Source: Phytopythium helicoides
Lineage: Eukaryota > Oomycota > Peronosporomycetes > Pythiales > Pythiaceae
Assembly: GCA_024867545.1 (NCBI GenBank)
Contig: JANFNE010000004.1
Location: forward strand, 372,001 to 436,000
Direction of reading: 5' to 3'
DNA length: 64,000 bases
Shown here: one piece after another, positions 58,171 to 64,000 of the stretch
Position numbering within the stretch: position 1 is the first letter of the stretch
Layout: each line of letters begins with the position of its first letter
Translations under genes and position numbers: made by a program
The notes under the pieces: generated by a model
Databases searched by the model: none
What the model was told of the DNA's origin: nothing
Seen by the model: the letters and a program-made list of their open reading frames with translations, nothing else

Positions 58171-61100
58171 ATGGCGACCGCCATGCTGTCGCCGATCGAG
58201 GAGCTGTGCAACTGCGCGATCGCCGCGGGCTGCCTGCAGGCCGTGATGAGCCTCGTGCACCCGGAGCTGACCAAGTTCGTGGACTTCCAGCGCGCGCGCG
58301 TGGCTCGGGCGGACAGCGAGCGGGCGTCGGCCAACGCGCGCGGCCGCCACCGCAGCAGGTTCAACGGCTTGGCGAGCGCCAGCGGCGTGGAGGACGCGAT
58401 CGGAGACGACCCCGAGCGCCAGGCGGACCTGTCGACTCAGCTCAAGTACCTGCGCGACCACTGGCGCTCGCACCTGCGCTTCTTCGGCGGCGACGCGCAG
58501 CTACCGGTCATCGTGCAGCGCGCGCTCGTGTACCGCAACAAGGTCTCGCACCAGAGCGCCATGACGCTCGAGCAGTACGAGCACGCCATCGCCACGTTCG
58601 AGAAGCTGGCGGAGCTCATTGAGTGCAACGTGCTCATCCGCCGACAGATGCGCGCCGTCGTCACCAAGCTCATGTCGTTCACCACGCGACCGGCGGAGGT
58701 TCACTCGATCAACTCTCTCGAGGTTCTTGAGGGCTCGGAGAGATACGATGGCAACGGGACGCAGCCTGAGAGGGACCCGGAGGACCGGTTTGGGCTGGCG
58801 GCTTCTGCGGACGACGCACAAGACCACACGGCAGAAGAAGAGGAAGAGGACAGGCCGACTTGGGAGGACTGGCGGTCCACGGGAAATGCACATTTTCAAG
58901 CTAAAGAGTTTGACCTTGCCATCGAAGCCTACAGCAAGGGGATTGAGCTCACGCAAGATGAGCCCGTGCTGTTTGGCAACCGTGCGACTTGCTATCTCGA
59001 CGCAACGAATTTGAGCTCGCCCGAGATGACGCAGAAGAAGCCATGGAGCTCGACAGCGACAATGTTAAGTATTACCGTCCTCTTGTCCGAAGCACATATG
59101 GGGTTGGAAGAATATGAGGTCGCTCGAGAGGTGTGCGAGGAAGGCTTGGTCCTTGATGACAAAGATAAAGTGCTGCTTTCACGAATCAAAACCGCAATCA
59201 GCAAGATCAACAAAAGCCTGAAGGAGCAAGAGAAGGAGAAAGAGAGGCAAGGCCGAAGAGGAGCGGCGTCAAGCAGCACAAGGCGTTCAAAGAGGCAGAA
59301 GAAGCAGCGCAGCGAGAGTCTGCTGTACCGACTGCCAAACACCTAGAGTCTTCCCCGGCAGGCGCCACTTTACGGTCGCGGAAAGTCAATGATATGGGTA
59401 TTGCCGAGCCAATCAACTACAACGACATCCAGTGAGTGATATTGACGCACATCCGCGCGACTCGCCGCGATTTAAACTGTACCAGAGCGGTGTAGAATTC
59501 ATTATGCAAGCAGCAACACTTCTTGTCGAAGCTATGACCGTGCGTGAAAGTGGTGGTGGCATCAAGGCTACTAGAGCAGTTGTCGAGAAGATGCTCCTGA
59601 GCTTGAAGAGTTCTGGGGAGGCTGGCGTCGCAGAAGGGTGGTATCGTATGGCTGTATTCTACAGCGGGGCGAGCATTGGCATTCAGCTTGTGCAGGACAT
59701 TGATATGCAGATCGACAAACTCCACAAGGCCGCCGGATGCAAACCATTCGTTCAAACCCCAAGTGGACGGGTTTGTCGCCAAAATGGTGTCGGAGAGGCT
59801 GAAAATGAGCTTGGCGTCATCTTCCGCGACGGAAATGCCTCTATAGCACGTAATCCGGATCGGTCATTTACGTATTTTCTGCGTTCGGCCCAACACGACT
59901 TCCCTGTCGGCCAGCTCAACGTTGCTAAGGCGTACATGAAGGGCGAAGGAACCGCAAAAGACCTTGAAGCTGCTCGCTTCTGGGCATCACGAGCTGCACA
60001 GCATCAACTTGCTGCTGGTCAGTTGCTTCTTGCTCGTATGTTTGAGGAAGGCATTGGCGGCCCGAAAAATGCTCTCAAGCGAGGGCATGGCTGCAGGCAA
60101 GCCGGAAGAATGAAAAGCTGGCGATTCCTGTGGACAGCAGCCTAACAGAAGGCATGCAGTTCGCTGCATCATCCAACGTAACCGATTTTGAGAACGGATC
60201 ACTGCCGTACTATGTCGAGTATGTCGGGGGTCAAACGGGCTTCTTGGACTGGGACGACACGGAAGCGGGTCTTCCATTCAGTGTTTTGTGCAGCAGAATC
60301 TTCCGCCCAGTCACCCCTGTCATCACGGCGGAGATCAATTCGCGCGCCAATTCGGGTGGACTGACTGCCCGCAATTATCTTGCAGCAGAAAGTTTGATCA
60401 AGGAAGCGCATTCTCTACTCGAGTCGGTGATGCAGATGCCGGACTGAGTGCCTTACGCCGAGCAGATGCACTCTGGGAGCGCCCGCGCGCGGCATTTGAT
60501 CAAACCTTTCTAGCTGCGGTACTAATTGTGGCTCGCCGGCAATACGAGAAGAATTCAAAGAACCTTGATGCTGCGTACGCACTTGGTCGTTGGGATATGG
60601 ACAAGGCCGAAGATCAAGTCCGTCACTGGAAAAAATGCATCAAGATTTGTCCCGCGGAAGCATCTTTCCACTTTTTCTTGGGCGTTGCATGTTGGGACAT
60701 GGGCAAGGTTGAGGAGGCGCACGACGCGTTTTCAGAGGCGTACTCACTACGAAAGGATGTCCGATGGCTGTACTGGCTGGGGAATTCAAAGATATCGCTC
60801 CTTGGTTTAGAAGCAGCGCTTCCGATCTACAAGGAGTATGTTGCAAAGAACCCGCCTGACGAAAGGTTTGTGCCTGACGCGTTGTATTCATTGGGGTCAT
60901 TCTACGTCGTCCAACACGACTTCCAGACAGCCATGACGTATTTCGGCCTTGCTGAGAACGCTGAGGGATCGAGCATTCGTTTTCCTGCGCTGCTTCCCAA
61001 AATTGCAGAGATTGGACGAAAAGAAGCTCTCACGACTGCGATGCACGAGCTTGGGTTCATGGAATCGAACATGATCTCGGACATCATGACGAACACTGTT

Positions 61101-62393
61101 CTTCCGTGCGAGTTCTGCCAAGACAAAGTCAAGCCGTCTCAACTCCTTGCACATAAGCTGTTGAAGTGTCCTCGCCGACGTGTTGTTTGCACCGAGTGTG
61201 AGAAAGAGATGACTTTCGACGACTATGCGGCGCACGAGCAAGCAGCCCATCAAAAATCTGGAAAAGCGTCGAATTCCATAAGCGACGATGGTAAGCTCAC
61301 CGACAAAGATATTCCTACCCCCGCTCAGGTGAAGACGAGCCAACTTCCGTCGCCAAAGTTTCATTTCCTCGGTACGGTGAAGGATATTGTGGCTCAGAAA
61401 GGCTCTAAGCCCCCGATGTTCAAGGTTTCCTCCGAGTCTGATGATAAGTGGGAGCTTCGCGTTACTGCATCAGCTGCTGCATCAGTGGCTGATACAGCAG
61501 TTGGAGACAGTATTGTTATCTTCTGGCGCAATTCTCCATCGGTCGAAGCAATTGACAAGCGCAGCCTTCGGGTTCCTGAGTCCGGGTCAAGCGAGCATTA
61601 TGGTCGCGATGTGGTTATTCACATCGTGAAGATCTCGGTTCAAACTGTCGCGTTCGAGTTCAACCAACTGCGCCATGTTCGCTATGACGAGCATGATGCC
61701 GTGTGTTCGTATTGTTCGGGGAAGGCTGGAACTCGCCTATCGGGGTGCAGCTCGTGTAAGCGCGTCAAATACTGCTCTCGCGATTGCCAGAAGGTTCACT
61801 GGAAACGCATTCATCGCTTTATGTGCAAGAACATCGAGTTGCTAGACCAGTGTACGTCGGAGAGCATCAATGTGGCACCAAACCGGTACCCATCGAAGGA
61901 CATCAAAGACGACGACTACTTCATCGCGACGGGGCTGCCGACGCCAGAGAACACGCTAGATATTCTTCGAGACATTTTGCACACATTCGACAAGGAGGGC
62001 ATAAAATCTACAGACACCGAGCACATCATGCTCCCGCCTTACGGTGGTGGGCTCATCAAACCCGAGTCTATCCTCGGCAGCGTGCGCTTCTATCGGGACA
62101 AGCGAACGCAGGTAATGTGGGCTCAGTTCCGTGTCGGGTACTTGACGTCGACGCCCACTCAACGGCAGCAGCAAGAGCTCGTCAACTTTTTCCACCTGCC
62201 ACCACATAACCCGCTGGAGCTGAAGTACCAGGACAAGAAGGTCCACTTGGAGCGATGCAAGGTCATGATGGACGACGCTGACGGCAAAGGCTTCCGCCTC
62301 AGCATGGATGTGACGCTCAACAAGCTGCCATTGCCGGCACTTGCTGAGCTGCTCGACTACCTGATTGCGAACACTACACTCTACCTGAGCTAG
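58171..62393 (+). CDS. Large HEPN-like / TPR / Sel1 / zinc-finger / MYND protein with several frame breaks
   Basis: From MATAMLSPIEELC (58171) the first 826 bases code a helical domain with LVYRNKVSHQSAMTLEQYEH (Rx4H: Arg122, His127, as in HEPN ribonuclease domains) followed by a TPR (WRSTGNAHFQAKEFDLAIEA). A frame change covers about 58998-59085 (FELARDDAEEAMELDSDNVK), then back. Further shifts lie near 59240-59275, 60080 and 60424, and an intron at 59432-59487. The middle has Sel1-like units (NVAKAYMKGEGTAKDLEAAR) and more TPRs (FHFFLGVACWDMGKVEEAHD). After 61100 there are two Cys/His fingers (CEFCQDKVKPSQLLAHKLLK; CTECEKEMTFDDYAAHEQAA), an insert, and a MYND finger (CSYCSGKAG, CSSCKRVKYCSRDCQKVHW). 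About 1370 residues if joined; 60424-62393 is one clean frame. It could also be two adjacent genes. Confidence 0.6.
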
Positions 62394-62510
62394 TAACAAG
62401 ACGTTTGGGAATGTGAATATGTTGTGCTACACCATCGCCTGCCCTTCTTGGAGTCCAATTATTGATCGTCACTTACCAGCTGTACATATAAAACGACCGC
62501 TGGTTTGTGG

Positions 62511-63467
62511 TCAAAGGAAGCCGTTCTCGATCTCGTTTTGCGATTCCTGCACAATGTCAGGCACGACGAGGTTGCCGCTCTTGGTCATAGTGGACGCTTC
62601 AACCATCTTGACGGTCGCGAACGGGTCGCTGAGCAGCTCGAGCAGCGCCGATGCCAAGTCGATAGTCGATTCGAGTTGGAAGATTCGCCCCGCCGAGTTG
62701 ATGTAGGCAAAGAAGGTGTACGCAAAGGTGTACTCCTTACCGATAAGGCTTTGCACTAGCACCTCGTCGGGCAAGACATGTGGGAAAATGTGCTCGAAGG
62801 TCCCGCGTGAGATCCGCAAAGTCGTCACCCCGCGGCTGCGGACGACGAAGGCTACTTGATGGTTCGGATCCCTTGGCACGAGGCCGGTTTCCTCATCTCC
62901 TGAGGCAGCGATGGCATTGGCAGCCGCTTCTTGAGCTGCAGCTGTTGCCGGCGACATGGATCCCGAAGCAAGCAGGGGACTGCCTGCCGTCACGATCGAC
63001 AAGCTCTGCGGCTCGACCGTGATGCTCATGTGGTACTGCGAGATCAGTTCCCACTGCTTCATGAACATGTCGCGACCGACGAAGTCGGGGTGCAGGAACC
63101 GCTCGTCCATGCTGGCTTGAAGAAACGCAGTGGCTTCGCTGTCTCGGTGCGAGTCGTAGCCATGGCACATGAGTCGGTGGTATGTAGCCACGATCTCGAT
63201 CGATGCGGCCTCCGAGTTGACACGTGACGTGATTGCACGGGAGCTCGCGAGCGCCAGCTGCCTCTGCAGCGCGCCGATCTGGTCCATGGCGGCGCGCACA
63301 TCCACCCGGAGCTCTCTGGCGCGGCGTTTTCGCTCTCGACGCTCAGTGGCGCAGCTCTTGGACTCTTCGCGGCGCCGCGACTCCTTCGGTCGGCCCCCAG
63401 TGTCGTAGGGACGGCGAGTGAGTCGCCGCTGTGCCGTTGAGGCGCTCAGCAGTACCCACGCGTTCAT
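62511..63467 (-). CDS. Atypical bZIP transcription factor
   Basis: Single exon of 318 residues from the ATG at 63467 (MNAWVLLSAS; an ATG at 63530 would add 21). The basic region is KSCATERRERKRRARELR, where Cys takes the place of the invariant Asn and Lys that of the Arg eight residues on. Heptad positions V, I and L follow (VRAAMDQIGALQRQLALA), so the zipper is short. The C-terminal two-thirds has the domain found also at 18441-19402: ATYHRLMCHGYDS, SMDERFLHPDFVGRDMFMKQ, VTTLRISRGTFEHIFPHVLP and LIGKEYTFAYTFFAYI. Oomycete bZIPs with Cys in place of Asn are known from Phytophthora and linked to oxidative stress (general knowledge, not checked). DNA target unknown. Confidence 0.8.
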   Translation of the reverse strand: MNAWVLLSASTAQRRLTRRPYDTGGRPKESRRREESKSCATERRERKRRARELRVDVRAAMDQIGALQRQLALASSRAITSRVNSEAASIEIVATYHRLMCHGYDSHRDSEATAFLQASMDERFLHPDFVGRDMFMKQWELISQYHMSITVEPQSLSIVTAGSPLLASGSMSPATAAAQEAAANAIAASGDEETGLVPRDPNHQVAFVVRSRGVTTLRISRGTFEHIFPHVLPDEVLVQSLIGKEYTFAYTFFAYINSAGRIFQLESTIDLASALLELLSDPFATVKMVEASTMTKSGNLVVPDIVQESQNEIENGFL

Positions 63468-64000
63468 CTTGCGGCTGAAGGGCAAGTGGTGAGTCAAAAT
63501 GGCGAGGACAGCCACGAGACACGCGGCCACAGAGTTCCAGAAGCAGCGAAAGGCTCACACCGACCACCGGGCGGAGAGAAAACCCGAGAATGCTGGGCTC
63601 TTGGCTTGGCTCGATCGCCTACAGTAGCACAGACGGTATCCGCGGCCGTCAGAAGCGGAACGGTGGGATATGCGCCACCAGTAGTGAGTGGTCGCACCCT
63701 TGCTGGCCAGATAGGGGAGGATCACGTTCCTTTGCGGACTGAGGTGAGGGCGTCCTCAAGCAGTCGAAGCATTCGCTTGGGTACCTATGGCGCGAGCAAA
63801 GTCGCGTGGCAATGACATCTTGACTCAAGGATGCAGGAGTCGATGAATCATGGTGGTGCTCCCTCACTGGATCGCGAGGAATCAAGGGAGGCTGATGAAT
63901 CCTCTTGGTGGGGGCTGGGCACCTTCCAAGACCACTGTTACAGTGTCCAGGCAACGAGGACTGGGTCTTCAACACGAAAAGAAGTTCAGGGAGCTTGCTT
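63468..64000. other. Right-edge region, no supported gene
   Basis: Upstream flank of the bZIP gene. The last 200 bases contain protein-like text in more than one frame (for example MNHGGAPSLDREESREADES on the plus strand), but no start, stop or family could be assigned; it may be the edge of another gene or element. Confidence 0.3.

Overview
The window looks like nuclear DNA of an oomycete (Peronosporales sensu lato, the Phytophthora/Pythium group). The evidence is compact GC-rich genes, very short introns of about 45-75 bp with GTGCG- or GTGAG-type donors, an initiator-like element close to the consensus GCTCATTYYNCAWTTT some 30-80 nt before several ATGs, and protein families typical of oomycetes: WRKY19-type Cys/His repeat protein, START-FYVE protein, atypical bZIPs and expanded MAPEG proteins. 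No tRNA, rRNA, CRISPR array or bacterial operon was seen.

Layout. 0-4 kb holds minus-strand housekeeping genes: a MORN-repeat protein cut by the edge, TIM22, a nitrilase-fold amidase lacking its catalytic cysteine, and ALG14. 4.1-18.4 kb is an array of eleven MAPEG (microsomal GST-like) genes or pseudogenes plus one fragment. It contains a 2-kb-armed inverted repeat, and three copies encode almost the same protein. A seven-finger Cys/His protein gene sits inside the array. 18.4-24 kb holds an atypical bZIP-like gene and a large RABL6-like GTPase gene.

24.7-45.9 kb is a second tandem family: six M28B metallopeptidases of the glutamate carboxypeptidase II/transferrin-receptor type. The outer copy A and copy E are about 98 percent identical and inverted, F is intact, and B, C and D carry several frameshifts. 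A phytanoyl-CoA-dioxygenase-like gene and an unrecognised gene lie between A and B. 46-64 kb holds a VPS9 (Rab5 exchange factor) gene, decayed sequence, a START-FYVE gene, a four-exon EMC5/MMGT gene, a WDR74/NSA1 gene, a PEX14-docking-domain/SDR fusion, a large HEPN-like/TPR/Sel1/MYND gene and a second atypical bZIP.

The two expanded families suggest a locus selected for membrane-associated detoxification (MAPEG) and surface peptide processing (M28B), with copies born by inverted and direct duplication. Single-base indels break many copies but are very uneven: long ORFs such as RABL6 and M28B copies A, E and F are clean, while B, C, D and the HEPN/TPR/MYND gene are peppered. I therefore keep real pseudogene decay and local assembly error as competing explanations. 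The most novel-looking items are the PEX14-SDR fusion whose catalytic Tyr is Phe, the HEPN-like Rx4H module joined to TPR/Sel1/MYND, the Cys-less amidase, and the M28B family without the known glutamate-binding residues. All domain calls come from reading the sequence; no database search was run.
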